From Bermanella marisrubri (GTDB lineage Bacteria > Pseudomonadota > Gammaproteobacteria > Pseudomonadales > Oceanobacteraceae): a DNA stretch of 64,000 nt. This document shows, piece by piece, positions 55,128 to 64,000 of this stretch (positions are counted from its first letter, which is position 1; each line of letters starts with the position of its first letter). The stretch is taken from contig NZ_CP051183.1 in NCBI RefSeq assembly GCF_012295615.1, forward strand, positions 625,001 to 689,000, in the 5' to 3' direction. Both the position numbers and the translations under genes were made by a program. A model generated the notes under the pieces. That model was not told the origin of the DNA and did no database searches. It was given only the letters and a program-made list of their open reading frames with translations.

Positions 55128-55484
55128 ATGTCAGAAGTTGGTAGTTTTTCTCCTGAAGATGTCACGGTTTCCATGACCGAAAAAGCGGTTCAATACGCAC
55201 GCAAGCAACTGCAAAGCGCGAATGACCAATACATCGTATTGGGCGTGAAAAAAAGTGGTTGCAGCGGTTTCATGTACGACCTAAAACTCAAAGCCGAACT
55301 AGAGGGCAATGAAAAAGCCTTCTCGGTTGCTGACGATGTGACCTTGTATGTGACCTCAGAAGCACTGACTTATGTAAACGGCACGGAAATCGATTACACC
55401 ACTGAAGGTTTGAATAGCAGTATGGTTTTCAAAAACCCCAATGCTAAAGACCAGTGTGGTTGTGGCGAATCTTTCAGTATTTAA
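55128..55484 (+). CDS. sufA: A-type Fe-S carrier (SufA/IscA)
   Basis: An A-type carrier of 118 residues that passes clusters to target proteins. The three ligands Cys45 (SGCSG), Cys110 and Cys112 (CGCGESF) are in place. GGAGGG precedes the ATG. It follows sufS by 17 bases. Whether it is closer to SufA or IscA cannot be decided by eye. Confidence 0.94.
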   Translation: MSEVGSFSPEDVTVSMTEKAVQYARKQLQSANDQYIVLGVKKSGCSGFMYDLKLKAELEGNEKAFSVADDVTLYVTSEALTYVNGTEIDYTTEGLNSSMVFKNPNAKDQCGCGESFSI

Positions 55485-55495
55485 TCGAGACCATT

Positions 55496-56029
55496 ATGGA
55501 AAAAAGAATGGTGGTGGCGCAGCAAGATGTTCCTGCGCGCCTAGTTCCTGTTGGCACCAAAATGACGATCCCTTCAGGCAGTTTCGTAACCCTAACGCAA
55601 GCTTTAGGTGGCAACTATACCGTGGTCTATAACGGTAACATGGCACGTGTAGACGGAACTGATGCCCATGCGCTAGGGCTGGAATCAGAACAGCTCCAAT
55701 TTTCCCCAGCTGATGGCGATACGATTCGTGAAGACGATGTTTGGTATGCGCTGAAAACGGTTTTTGATCCAGAAATCCCCGTCAATCTTGTGGACTTAGG
55801 TCTGATTTATAATGTGGATATTGATCAAGCCAATAAGCAAGTGAAAATCGATATGACGCTAACGGCACCAGGCTGCGGTATGGGCCCAGTTTTAGTTGGG
55901 GATGTTGAGTATCGCGTTAAGCTGGTTCCGAATGTGGAAAATGTAGAAGTGGAACTGGTGTTTGATCCGCCTTGGCATCGCGACATGATGAGTGAAGAAG
56001 CTCAGCTTGAAACCGGTATGTTCTTCTAA
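55496..56029 (+). CDS. sufT: Fe-S maturation protein SufT
   Basis: A DUF59/MIP18-family protein of 177 residues. The core reads DPEIPVNLVDLGLIYNVDI and MTLTAPGCGMGPVLVGDV. The ATG at 55496 (MEKRMVVAQQDVPARLVPVG) lies just after sufA; the longer frame runs into sufA and was dropped. SufT helps mature certain Fe-S proteins in other bacteria. It closes the operon. Confidence 0.93.
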   Translation: MEKRMVVAQQDVPARLVPVGTKMTIPSGSFVTLTQALGGNYTVVYNGNMARVDGTDAHALGLESEQLQFSPADGDTIREDDVWYALKTVFDPEIPVNLVDLGLIYNVDIDQANKQVKIDMTLTAPGCGMGPVLVGDVEYRVKLVPNVENVEVELVFDPPWHRDMMSEEAQLETGMFF

Positions 56030-56125
56030 TTTTCAGTCAGAAAATCCGATTGTTTCATTCTGTGAATAAACTCATAGAGCCTGTTTATACTTATCCATAA
56101 GTCCACTTAATACCTCTATAAATAC

Positions 56126-56168
56126 AGCCTCTAGTCACAAAATAAAGTGATTTAGGGGCTTTTTTTTA
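56126..56168 (+). terminator. Terminator of the suf operon
   Basis: An imperfect stem AGCCTCTAGTCAC with GTGATTTAGGGGCT (about 56126-56160) is followed by eight Ts. It lies about 100 bases past sufT and before fadD. Confidence 0.85.
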
Positions 56169-56301
56169 TCCACACTTTACGCCATAGTTAGGCCTCACCA
56201 TATCAACAATAAAAATAAATAACAGGTATAGTGGCCAGCCAAAAATAGAAAGTTTCTGAGCCTTACTATTTCTGTTGTTCTGATAATCGTTAGGAGGAAC
56301 A

Positions 56302-58038
56302 ATGGACGCATCATTTTGGGACGGTAAACGTGCACCGGGTGTCATCGATCAAATTGATTTAGATAAATACGATTCAGTGGTAGAGGTAATCGAGCATGCC
56401 TTTAAAGAGTATGCTGATCGTCCTGCTTTCACCAGTATCGGTCATACTGTAACGTATCGTCAGATTGACGAGTGGAGTGCGGCCTTTGCAAATTATTTGC
56501 AAAATCACACCAGTTTAAAGAAAGGCGATACTATTGCCATTCAAATGCCAAACACCTTGCAATACCCTGTTGTAATGTACGGTGCTCTGCGTGCAGGACT
56601 TCGTGTTACCAATACCAACCCTTTGTATACCGAACGTGAAATGCTTCACCAATTCAACGATTCAGAAGCTAAAGCTTTGGTGTGTATGGATGTGTTTGCT
56701 AAGAGTGTGCAAAACATCAAAGATCAAACGGGTTTAGAAACCATTATCGTAACCAGTCTTGCAGATATGTTACCTGGTCTTAAGCGCGTATTGATTAACT
56801 TTGCAGCCAAATACGTGAAGAAAATGGTGCCAAGTTATGATCTTCCCGGCGCCATACGTTTACGTAATGCGTTGAGTTTAGGTGCAGGTAAGAGCTTCAA
56901 GCCTGACCACATGGAAAATCCACAAGATACTATCATTTTGCAATATACCGGTGGCACTACTGGTGTAGCTAAAGGTGCGGAACTTACAAACCGTAACCTT
57001 GTAGCAAATATGCTTCAGTCTAAAAGTATGCTGCAGCAAGTAAATGAAAACGGCGAAAAGTTAAAGGGTAACGGTCAAGCCATCGCAGTAGCTCCACTTC
57101 CTTTGTATCACATCTATGCATTTACAGTGCACTTGATGGCTCTATTCGAACAGGGTGATCACAGTGTGCTTATTGCTAATCCGCGTGATACAGAAACCTT
57201 TATTAAATTCATTAGCCCATTCAAACTGAATGCGTTTGTGGGTTTGAATACACTTTTCGTTTCGCTAATGGCGAGCCCTAACTTTAAAAAGTTAGATTTC
57301 AGTGAGCTGAAGTTAACCCTTTCTGGTGGTACCGCATTGATGGACGATACTGCTAAGCGTTGGAAAGAACTAACAGGCAGTGGTATTTCAGAAGCGTATG
57401 GCTTAACCGAATGTTCACCTGCTGTAACTATGAACCCAGGTGGTGGTCTTGAGCGAATGGGCACTGTAGGTCAAGCTGTTCCAGCAACAGCACTTAAGTG
57501 TATTGATGATGAAGGTAATGAAGTAGCTATTGGTGAGCGTGGCGAGCTTTGTGTGAAAGGCCCTCAGGTTATGAAAGGTTATTGGAAACGCCCTGATGCG
57601 AGCAAGAGCGCTTTCACTGAAGATGGTGAATGGTTCCGTACTGGTGACGTCGCTATCATTGATGAAGATGGTTTCGTTAAAATCGTAGACCGCATTAAAG
57701 ATATGATTCTTGTGAGTGGCTTCAATGTATTCCCTAATGAAATCGAAGCGGTAGTTTCTGAACACCCAGATGTAGACAACTGCGCAGTGATTGGTGTGCC
57801 CGATGATAAGTCAGGAGAAGCAGTTAAACTATACATCATGACTGAAAACAGCAATCTAACCGGCGACGATATGAAAGCGTGGCTAAAAGATAAACTCACA
57901 GGCTATAAAATGCCGCGTCATATTGAGTTCCGTGATGAACTGCCTATGACACCAGTGGGTAAAATTCTACGTCGCGAGCTAAAAGATGAGGAAGAGGCGA
58001 AACGCGCAAAAAAGCCTGAGTCTGAAAAGGTTGCTTAG
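56302..58038 (+). CDS. fadD: Long-chain acyl-CoA synthetase
   Basis: This AMP-forming ligase activates fatty acids to acyl-CoA for breakdown. The AMP motif is YTGGTTGVAKGAELT; LTECSPAVTMNPGG, GYWKRPDASKSAF, WFRTGDVAIIDEDGF and the catalytic-lysine end PVGKILRRELKDEE follow. The 578 residues are close to E. coli FadD (561). AGGAGG precedes the ATG. It is followed by its own terminator. I saw no convincing FadR or PsrA site. Confidence 0.95.
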   Translation: MDASFWDGKRAPGVIDQIDLDKYDSVVEVIEHAFKEYADRPAFTSIGHTVTYRQIDEWSAAFANYLQNHTSLKKGDTIAIQMPNTLQYPVVMYGALRAGLRVTNTNPLYTEREMLHQFNDSEAKALVCMDVFAKSVQNIKDQTGLETIIVTSLADMLPGLKRVLINFAAKYVKKMVPSYDLPGAIRLRNALSLGAGKSFKPDHMENPQDTIILQYTGGTTGVAKGAELTNRNLVANMLQSKSMLQQVNENGEKLKGNGQAIAVAPLPLYHIYAFTVHLMALFEQGDHSVLIANPRDTETFIKFISPFKLNAFVGLNTLFVSLMASPNFKKLDFSELKLTLSGGTALMDDTAKRWKELTGSGISEAYGLTECSPAVTMNPGGGLERMGTVGQAVPATALKCIDDEGNEVAIGERGELCVKGPQVMKGYWKRPDASKSAFTEDGEWFRTGDVAIIDEDGFVKIVDRIKDMILVSGFNVFPNEIEAVVSEHPDVDNCAVIGVPDDKSGEAVKLYIMTENSNLTGDDMKAWLKDKLTGYKMPRHIEFRDELPMTPVGKILRRELKDEEEAKRAKKPESEKVA

Positions 58039-58065
58039 TAACTAAGTAACTTGAGTAAGAATGCT

Positions 58066-58107
58066 AAGCCCCCTTTGGTATTGCCAACGGGGGTTTTGTT
58101 TTTTTAA
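58066..58107 (+). terminator. Terminator of fadD
   Basis: CCCCC (58069-58073) pairs with GGGGG (58089-58093), extended inside by TTGG/CCAA, and is followed by T-rich sequence. It lies about 28 bases past the stop. Confidence 0.9.
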
Positions 58108-58214
58108 TCAGCTTCGTTGCGAATATTTGATTTAAGTTAAGGTATCTTGAGACAGCGAAGATTAAGCTGTGATTAGTAAAGCAAAGTGACATGAAGGGTT
58201 TGTAAGAGGTTATT

Positions 58215-59429
58215 ATGGAAAACACATTTGAACATGACTTGCCAAATAAAGAAGGTTTTTTTGGTGAATACGGCGGTAGCTTTATCCCGCCCGAATTACA
58301 GGCGGTAATGGATGAGATCACGCAAGCCTATCTAGATATTCGTGAAGATCCAGATTTTCGTTCTGAGCTAGCAAGCTTATACAAACACTATGTGGGGAGG
58401 CCTAGCCCTTTATTTCATGCCAAACGTTTAAGTGAAGTTTATGGTGCTGATATATATTTGAAGCGCGAAGATTTGAATCATACAGGTGCTCACAAAATCA
58501 ATCACTGCCTAGGTGAAGCGCTTCTTGCAAAAAAAATGGGCAAAAAGAAACTAATCGCGGAAACTGGTGCGGGACAGCACGGCGTTGCACTTGCAACTGC
58601 AGCTGCATTGGTCGGTATGGAGTGCGACATTTATATGGGGGAGGTCGATATTGCCAAAGAGCACCCCAATGTTGTGCGCATGAAGATACTCGGTGCCAAT
58701 GTCATCGCTGCAACTCATGGTCGAAAAACATTGAAAGAAGCCGTGGATGCGGCTTTTGAAGCATATTTAAAAGATCCGGTGACACAGATTTATGCCATAG
58801 GGTCAGTAGTCGGCCCTCATCCATTTCCAATGATGGTGCGAGATTTTCAGTCCATTATTGGCAATGAGGCCAAGCAGCAGTTTCAAGAAATGACGGGTAG
58901 ATTACCAGACAATCTAGTCGCTTGTGTTGGTGGTGGTTCCAATGCCATGGGCTTGTTTGATGCTTTTTTAGCGGAAGAGACAGTTGCAATGTGGGGTGTT
59001 GAGCCCGCAGGTCGCGATTTAACGCAAGATGGTGAACACGCAGCGACAATGACGAAAGGCCAGCCTGGTGTTATGCACGGATTTAATTCCTACATGTTAA
59101 AAGACGATCAAGGTGAACCCATGGAGGTATATTCCGTGGCCAGCGGACTCGATTACCCCTCTGTGGGTCCTCAGCATAGCTATTTGAAGGACATCGGACG
59201 AGTCAACTATGAGAGTATCAGCGATGAAGAGGCGATCAGTGCGTTTTTTGAATTGTCACGTCGTGAAGGCATTATTCCTGCAATCGAGTCAGCACATGCC
59301 GTAGCCTATGCGCTAAAATTGGCAGAGCAGCAAAAAGGATCGATTCTTGTCAACTTATCTGGTCGTGGTGATAAAGACATTGATTTTGTTGTTGAGCATT
59401 ACGGGCAGCAATACGGAATTGAAGGTTAA
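58215..59429 (+). CDS. trpB: Tryptophan synthase beta-like protein, orphan
   Basis: A PLP enzyme of 404 residues. [14 protein letters not shown] holds the PLP lysine (Lys94); AETGAGQHG holds the catalytic Glu116; [10 protein letters not shown] binds phosphate; SGRGDKD is the C-terminal signature. No trpA lies beside it. The alpha-contact region ([19 protein letters not shown] and [11 protein letters not shown]) differs from common TrpB, where QxLNVFRM and SGxxTLKDA are usual. It may work alone on indole and serine, or be a second TrpB. Confidence 0.9.
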   Translation: MENTFEHDLPNKEGFFGEYGGSFIPPELQAVMDEITQAYLDIREDPDFRSELASLYKHYVGRPSPLFHAKRLSEVYGADIYLKREDLNHTGAHKINHCLGEALLAKKMGKKKLIAETGAGQHGVALATAAALVGMECDIYMGEVDIAKEHPNVVRMKILGANVIAATHGRKTLKEAVDAAFEAYLKDPVTQIYAIGSVVGPHPFPMMVRDFQSIIGNEAKQQFQEMTGRLPDNLVACVGGGSNAMGLFDAFLAEETVAMWGVEPAGRDLTQDGEHAATMTKGQPGVMHGFNSYMLKDDQGEPMEVYSVASGLDYPSVGPQHSYLKDIGRVNYESISDEEAISAFFELSRREGIIPAIESAHAVAYALKLAEQQKGSILVNLSGRGDKDIDFVVEHYGQQYGIEG

Positions 59430-59476
59430 TTTGCCCATTATCCTAGCATTGAATTAATGGTTCATTGTGGCGGGTT

Positions 59477-59505
59477 TTGCATCCATCCCAGTGAACTCTT
59501 AAAAT
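59477..59505 (+). promoter_or_regulatory. Candidate promoter of sufE
   Basis: TTGCAT (59477-59482), 17 bases, then TAAAAT (59500-59505) give a plausible sigma-70 promoter immediately before the inverted repeat that covers the start codon. Confidence 0.4.
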
Positions 59506-59531
59506 GCGCTCATATTACATAGTATGAGCGC
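59506..59531 (+). promoter_or_regulatory. Inverted repeat covering the sufE start
   Basis: GCGCTCATA (59506-59514) and TATGAGCGC (59523-59531) are perfectly complementary with an eight-base loop. The right arm includes the first ATG of sufE. It could be a DNA operator or an mRNA hairpin hiding the start. Confidence 0.6.
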
Positions 59532-59973
59532 GTATATGTCCGATCTAAAAAATAGCCCTTTCGGCACCGAAATCACCCCAGAAGAGATCATTGATACCCT
59601 CGGCTTTTTTGAGAGTTGGGAAGAGCGCTACAAGTACATCATTGATCTAGGGAAGCAGCTCCCAGATATGGATGACGCTCTTAAAACGGATGATCGTTTG
59701 ATTCCGGGGTGCCAGAGCCAAGTTTGGATAGAGCCCCATTTTGAGGATGGAAAGCTCTATTTCGATGTGGCCAGTGATGCCTTCATCGTATCGGGTCTTT
59801 TGGCGGTGGTGATGGCTGCATACAATGGTAAGACACCTGCAGAGATTCAGGGCTTTGATATGGATGGCTTTTTCGCCGAGATCGACCTTGTGAAGCACCT
59901 AAGTCCTACCCGTGGTAATGGCCTTCGCAGCATGGTGGCGCGCATCAAAGCAGAGGCAAATGCGCGGGCTTAA
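59524..59973 (+). CDS. sufE: Sulfur acceptor SufE
   Basis: SufE takes persulfide sulfur from SufS and hands it to SufB. The acceptor is Cys63 in IPGCQSQVW; WEERYKYIIDLGKQLP and KHLSPTRGNGLRSM also match. No ribosome site precedes the ATG at 59524; the ATG at 59536 is an alternative (MSDLKN). It is away from the suf operon, about 3.5 kb downstream with fadD and trpB between. Length 149 from the first ATG. Confidence 0.94.
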   Translation: MSAYMSDLKNSPFGTEITPEEIIDTLGFFESWEERYKYIIDLGKQLPDMDDALKTDDRLIPGCQSQVWIEPHFEDGKLYFDVASDAFIVSGLLAVVMAAYNGKTPAEIQGFDMDGFFAEIDLVKHLSPTRGNGLRSMVARIKAEANARA

Positions 59974-60017
59974 ATGCGCCATATTGACTAAACAATAACC
60001 AGTAGCATTTTCCAGTA

Positions 60018-60040
60018 AATGCCGTATAATCCGCGGCATT
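60018..60040 (+). promoter_or_regulatory. Candidate -10 of ndk within an inverted repeat
   Basis: TATAAT (60025-60030) lies between AATGCCG (60018-60024) and CGGCATT (60034-60040), a perfect 7-bp inverted repeat. The GC-rich discriminator CCGCGGC follows the -10. Confidence 0.5.
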
Positions 60041-60073
60041 TCTACACACAACCCCAATTTTTGGAGATAAAGC

Positions 60074-60499
60074 ATGGCCGTTGAGCGCACACTATCTATT
60101 GTTAAACCAGATGCTGTTGGCAAAAACGTTATCGGTGAAATCTACAGCCGTTTCGAGAAAGCTGGTTTGCAAATTGTTGCGGCTAAAATGATCAAAATGG
60201 ACGAAGAAATGGCTGGCGGTTTCTACGCTGAGCACAAAGAGCGTCCTTTCTTTAAAGATCTAGTAGGTTTCATGACATCTGGCCCAGTTATGGTTCAGGT
60301 TCTTGAAGGCGAAGGTGCGGTTCTTAAAAACCGTGAATTGATGGGTGCAACTAACCCTCAAGAAGCTGACGCTGGCACTATCCGCGCAGACTTCGCAGAA
60401 AGCATTGACGCTAACGCGGTTCACGGTTCTGATTCAACTGAATCTGCTGCTCGTGAAGTTAGCTACTTCTTCAACGAAGAAGAAATCTGCCCACGCTAA
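60074..60499 (+). CDS. ndk: Nucleoside diphosphate kinase
   Basis: Ndk balances nucleoside triphosphates by phosphate transfer through a histidine. The 141-residue protein begins [15 protein letters not shown]; the active-site His117 is in [12 protein letters not shown] precedes the ATG. A strong terminator follows. Confidence 0.97.
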   Translation: MAVERTLSIVKPDAVGKNVIGEIYSRFEKAGLQIVAAKMIKMDEEMAGGFYAEHKERPFFKDLVGFMTSGPVMVQVLEGEGAVLKNRELMGATNPQEADAGTIRADFAESIDANAVHGSDSTESAAREVSYFFNEEEICPR

Positions 60500-60550
60500 T
60501 ACAGCTTGGTAGATTCCTAACCGGTGCCGCGACAAAATGCGGTATGGGTT

Positions 60551-60605
60551 AAAAAGGGGCGGCACGCAAGGATAGAGCATTTATCCATTGCTTCCGCCCT
60601 TTTTA
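60551..60605 (+). terminator. Terminator of ndk
   Basis: AAAAAGGGGCGG and CCGCCCTTTTT (60551-60562 and 60595-60605) pair, with an inner helix GCAAGGATA...TATCCATTGC. A- and T-runs flank the long stem. Confidence 0.88.
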
Positions 60606-60639
60606 CGTATTAAAGAACAGGTTTTGTAACAGGTGATGT

Positions 60640-61776
60640 ATGAGTGAACAGCAAGAAAAGGTCAATCTATTGGGGTTGAGCCCAAAAAAGATGAAAGACT
60701 TTTTTGTGGAATTGGGTGAAAAACCCTTCCGAGCTCAACAGATCCTAAAGTGGATTCACCAAGTAGGAATCGATAACTTTGACGACATGACCAATGTTAG
60801 TAAAGTCATGCGTGAAAAATTAAAAGACGTTGCTACCGTTCAGTACCCAGAAGTGGTGTTTCACGATATTTCTAAAGATGGCACTAAAAAATGGGTTATG
60901 CGCATGCCGGGAGGCTCCAGCGTAGAAACCGTTTATATTCCAGAAGGCGACCGCGGTACCCTTTGTGTATCCTCGCAAATTGGCTGCTCCTTAGACTGCA
61001 GTTTTTGCTCAACCGGCAAACAGGGTTTTAACCGTGATTTATCCGTGGCAGAAATTATTGGCCAGGTTTATGTGGCAGCTAAGAGTTTTGACAAGCCCGG
61101 CGAAAAGCGTGAGCGCAAAATCACTAACGTTGTGATGATGGGCATGGGCGAGCCGCTCATGAATTTTGATAATGTAGTTGATGCCATGGATTTGATGATG
61201 GACGACTTTTGCTATGGCTTGTCTAAACGTCGAGTGACATTGAGTACATCGGGAGTTGTGCCTAAGTTATACGATCTAGCTGACGTCTCTGACGTCTCCT
61301 TGGCAGTTTCATTACATGCGCCAAACGATGAATTACGCAACGAGCTTGTTCCGATTAATAAGAAATATCCAATCAAAGACCTAATGGCTGCATGCAATCA
61401 CTATATGGGATCCCTGTCTGATCGCCGTAAGCTAACGGTCGAATATACGTTGATCAACAAGGTGAATGACGAACTAGAGCATGCGCAGCAATTAGCCAAG
61501 TTGTTAAAAGATACACCTTGTAAGATCAATTTGATTCCATTCAATCCGTTTCCTAACTCAGGTTATGAACGCCCAAGCAATAATAGGGTCTATAAATTCC
61601 GAGACTATTTGCACTCGCAAGGCTTTATCGTCACTATTCGTACTACTCGTGGGGACGATATTGATGCGGCGTGCGGCCAGTTGGTGGGTAAAGTGGAAGA
61701 TCGCACCCGTCGTAGCGAGCGCTATATAAAAATGCGTCAAATTGACGATGCTGTAAGTCAGCATCCGCAATCATAG
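60640..61776 (+). CDS. rlmN: 23S rRNA/tRNA adenine-C2 methyltransferase RlmN
   Basis: This radical-SAM enzyme methylates A2503 of 23S rRNA and A37 of tRNA. The cluster ligands are Cys116, Cys120 and Cys123 in [20 protein letters not shown] and the catalytic cysteine region [10 protein letters not shown] near the C-terminus fit. Length 378. It starts the rlmN-pilF-ispG-hisS run. Confidence 0.96.
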   Translation: MSEQQEKVNLLGLSPKKMKDFFVELGEKPFRAQQILKWIHQVGIDNFDDMTNVSKVMREKLKDVATVQYPEVVFHDISKDGTKKWVMRMPGGSSVETVYIPEGDRGTLCVSSQIGCSLDCSFCSTGKQGFNRDLSVAEIIGQVYVAAKSFDKPGEKRERKITNVVMMGMGEPLMNFDNVVDAMDLMMDDFCYGLSKRRVTLSTSGVVPKLYDLADVSDVSLAVSLHAPNDELRNELVPINKKYPIKDLMAACNHYMGSLSDRRKLTVEYTLINKVNDELEHAQQLAKLLKDTPCKINLIPFNPFPNSGYERPSNNRVYKFRDYLHSQGFIVTIRTTRGDDIDAACGQLVGKVEDRTRRSERYIKMRQIDDAVSQHPQS

Positions 61777-61792
61777 AGAACAGCATAACAGA

Positions 61793-62563
61793 ATGAAAAT
61801 AATTCAAATACTTGGTCTTACTGGGGTTTTATTATTGAGCGGTTGTGTCACCGTCACTGATAGTCGTTTTACTAAAAAAGCGGATCCCGATAAAGCGGCG
61901 GAAACCTATGTAGCATTGGGCGTGGGTTATATTCAATCTGGCAACTTACCTATGGCTCGAACAAAAATCGAACGAGCACTTGAGATTAACGATGATTACG
62001 CTGCTGCTCATAGTGCTATGGGGTTGTACTGGATGAATCGTGGTGAGCCAGAGCTTGCACAACAGAAATTCCAGACTGCGTTGGATATTGATGATGATCA
62101 TAGCCCAAGCAATTACCATTATGGTCGTTTTTTGTTATTGCAGAAAAATGATCCTGCTGCGTGTGAATATTTGGCTAAAGCAGCCAAGGATGTAGACTAT
62201 GAAGCGCGCATCATTGCGTATGAGGACTTGGGTGTTTGTCATTATCGCTTTGATCAGCAAAGACTTGCAATTGATGCGTTTGAGCGCGCTTGGACGATAA
62301 ATAGTGATAGTACAGTCGCCTGTCTTAACTTGGCCGGCATCTATATGGAGCGGAATCGTTTAGATTTAGCGACTCGTTGGTTTCAGCGTTTCGAGCGAAT
62401 CATCCAAGACAATGGCGTACAGCATAACGCAGAAAGTCTTTATCTAGGGGCACGCATTGGTAAAGCAAGTGGTGATAAAAACGCCCAAGCCAGCTATGCC
62501 TTTAAGTTACGTAAGCGTTTCCCCAATTCAGAAGAATATCAGAGCTATCGCTCTGGGAAGTAA
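61793..62563 (+). CDS. pilF: Type IV pilus stability lipoprotein PilF/PilW
   Basis: A TPR lipoprotein needed to assemble the pilus secretin in the outer membrane. The lipobox LLSGC gives lipidation at Cys18. Several TPRs follow: [19 protein letters not shown]-like, [20 protein letters not shown] and later ones. Length 256 is typical. It lies between rlmN and ispG as in Pseudomonas. Confidence 0.9.
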   Translation: MKIIQILGLTGVLLLSGCVTVTDSRFTKKADPDKAAETYVALGVGYIQSGNLPMARTKIERALEINDDYAAAHSAMGLYWMNRGEPELAQQKFQTALDIDDDHSPSNYHYGRFLLLQKNDPAACEYLAKAAKDVDYEARIIAYEDLGVCHYRFDQQRLAIDAFERAWTINSDSTVACLNLAGIYMERNRLDLATRWFQRFERIIQDNGVQHNAESLYLGARIGKASGDKNAQASYAFKLRKRFPNSEEYQSYRSGK

Positions 62564-62571
62564 AGCAGATT

Positions 62572-63693
62572 ATGAACAAGCAAGGTATCTCTCCGATTAA
62601 GCGTCGTAAATCCCGTCAAATTATGGTGGGTAATGTTCCTGTTGGCGGTGATGCACCGATAGCCGTGCAAAGCATGACCAACACCGATACCTGTGATGTG
62701 GCCGCAACCGTAGCGCAAATTAAGGCATTAGAAGACGTGGGTGCCGATATCGTTCGGGTCAGCGTACCAACTATGGATGCAGCCGAAGCGTTCGGGCAAA
62801 TTCGTAAGCAAGTGAATGTGCCTTTGGTGAGCGACATCCATTTTGATTATAAAATAGCCTTGCGCGTGGCTGAATTGGGTGTTGATTGCTTGCGCATCAA
62901 TCCAGGTAACATTGGACGCGAAGATCGTGTAAGAGCAGTAGTTGATGCCGCAAAAGATAAAGGCATTCCTATTCGCATTGGTGTGAATGCAGGTTCTTTA
63001 GAAAAAGACTTGCAAAAGAAATATGGCGAACCTACACCCGAGGCATTGGTGGAAAGTGCTATGCGCCATATTGACATTCTCGATAAGCTAAACTTCCCAG
63101 ATTTCAAATTAAGCCTCAAGGCAAGCGATGTCTTTATGACCGTTGCGGCTTATCGACAGATCGCTTCACAAATCGAACAGCCATTGCATTTGGGTATTAC
63201 CGAGGCCGGTGGTTTACGTAGTGGTACTGTGAAAAGCTCTGTAGGTCTTGGTATGTTATTGATGGATGGTATTGGTGATACTTTACGTGTATCGCTTGCA
63301 GCCGATCCAGTAGAAGAGATTAAAGTAGGCTTTGATATTTTGAAAAGTCTCAAGTTGCGTAATAAAGGCATTAACTTTATTGCGTGTCCAAGTTGTTCTC
63401 GCCAGAACTTCGATGTGGTGAAAACCATGAATGAATTAGAGTCGCGCGTCGAAGATATTCTCACACCTTTGGATGTGTCGGTTATTGGTTGTGTAGTGAA
63501 TGGCCCAGGTGAAGCGAAAGAAACCGATCTTGGTTTGACAGGCGGTTCTCCTAATAACTTGGTTTATGAGAATGGAAAGCCGTCAAGCAAACTGGGCAAT
63601 GAAAACCTAGTTGACGAATTGGAAGCTATGATTCGACGCAAAGTGGCTGAAAAGCAAGCAGAAGAAGAGAAGTTAATCGCGAAAAGCGAATAA
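62572..63693 (+). CDS. ispG: (E)-4-hydroxy-3-methylbut-2-enyl-diphosphate synthase
   Basis: This [4Fe-4S] enzyme acts in the non-mevalonate isoprenoid pathway. The 373 residues (E. coli 372) show [34 protein letters not shown] and the cluster cysteines in CPSCSRQ and [14 protein letters not shown]. It follows pilF by eight bases; the rodZ gene that often sits between them is absent. Confidence 0.97.
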   Translation: MNKQGISPIKRRKSRQIMVGNVPVGGDAPIAVQSMTNTDTCDVAATVAQIKALEDVGADIVRVSVPTMDAAEAFGQIRKQVNVPLVSDIHFDYKIALRVAELGVDCLRINPGNIGREDRVRAVVDAAKDKGIPIRIGVNAGSLEKDLQKKYGEPTPEALVESAMRHIDILDKLNFPDFKLSLKASDVFMTVAAYRQIASQIEQPLHLGITEAGGLRSGTVKSSVGLGMLLMDGIGDTLRVSLAADPVEEIKVGFDILKSLKLRNKGINFIACPSCSRQNFDVVKTMNELESRVEDILTPLDVSVIGCVVNGPGEAKETDLGLTGGSPNNLVYENGKPSSKLGNENLVDELEAMIRRKVAEKQAEEEKLIAKSE

Positions 63694-63719
63694 TTACGAT
63701 TACAAGCAAGGATAATACA

Positions 63720-64000
63720 TTGGCAAAAGCGAGTATTCAGGCCATCCGTGGCATGAACGATATTCTTCCAGGTGAATCGCAAGTATGGCGTTACTTTGAG
63801 AGTACAGTTAAATCAGTGCTTGACGGTTTTGGTTATCAGGAAATACGTACGCCTGTGGTAGAACAGACACATTTGTTTAAACGCTCTATCGGTGAAGTTA
63901 CAGATATTGTAGAAAAAGAAATGTATACCTTTGATGACCGCAATGGTGAAAGCTTAACCTTGCGTCCAGAAGGAACAGCCAGCTGTGTACGTGCCTGCGA
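63720..64000 (+). CDS. hisS: Histidyl-tRNA synthetase, 5' part
   Basis: The frame from TTG 63720 to the window end is open. It reads [19 protein letters not shown], then [20 protein letters not shown] and [13 protein letters not shown]. These match class II histidyl-tRNA synthetase motif 1 and 2 regions. AAGGA at 63708-63712 supports the TTG start. The gene is cut by the window edge; 93 full codons are visible. Confidence 0.95.
   Translation, partial: MAKASIQAIRGMNDILPGESQVWRYFESTVKSVLDGFGYQEIRTPVVEQTHLFKRSIGEVTDIVEKEMYTFDDRNGESLTLRPEGTASCVRAC

Noticed and set aside
1-64000. CRISPR arrays, tRNAs, insertion sequences or prophage genes
   Set aside because: No regularly spaced repeats, tRNA cloverleaf with CCA-type end, or transposase/integrase motifs were seen on either strand by reading; a dedicated scan was not possible.

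Overview
The window is chromosomal DNA from a gammaproteobacterium. RimI/HolD, PrfC, RecJ, the RlmN-PilF-IspG-HisS block and an IscR-led Fe-S operon all read as gammaproteobacterial. Gene orders such as dsbC-hom-thrC and nirB/nirD beside a fused PP2C-kinase and a NarK-type transporter recall Pseudomonas and marine Oceanospirillales-like bacteria. I cannot name the genus from sequence alone. No tRNA, CRISPR array, transposase or phage gene was found.

Layout. 1-911: the 3' end of an rRNA operon (5S rRNA and terminator), then about 600 bases of palindromes, a decayed 5S tail and REP-like repeats. 912-5171: a tightly coupled operon of three Sec-exported beta-rich proteins of unknown function. Right after the signal peptide each carries a motif that looks like a bacteriocin double-glycine leader. 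5319-9594: leuA, a divergent holD translationally coupled to it, rimI, a membrane protein and a GATase. 9609-11374: a RegA/RegB redox two-component pair. 11541-14952: nhaC-type antiporter, prfC and a small membrane protein. 15034-18713: dsbC-hom-thrC. 18781-23327: an AT-rich iron-uptake block (TonB receptor with Fur-like boxes, two-component system, small membrane protein) lying between thrC and recJ.

25164-44665 is mostly nitrate assimilation: an NrtABC-like ABC importer, nasA, nasB, nirD, nirB, a periplasmic protein with two PilJ/NarX-like motifs, a porin, and divergently a NarK-type transporter and a PP2C phosphatase-kinase fusion. Several of its promoters fit sigma-54 (-24/-12) sequences, with one NtrC-like site. 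An intrinsic terminator sits just ahead of nasB, so nasBA may be controlled by antitermination. Together the genes would move nitrate across both membranes, reduce it to nitrite (NasA/NasB) and then to ammonium (NirBD). Inorganic pyrophosphatase (ppa) is embedded among them. Two small PstS-like proteins and another porin follow.

44939-48356: mpl, ubiX and three small or secreted proteins. 48569-56029: iscR-iscS-sufBCDS-sufA-sufT, a hybrid ISC/SUF operon with two cysteine desulfurases and a well-formed IscR-controlled promoter. 56302 to the end: fadD, an orphan trpB, sufE, ndk, rlmN, pilF, ispG and the start of hisS.

All functional calls are by reading motifs and remembered family sequences; no database search was possible.
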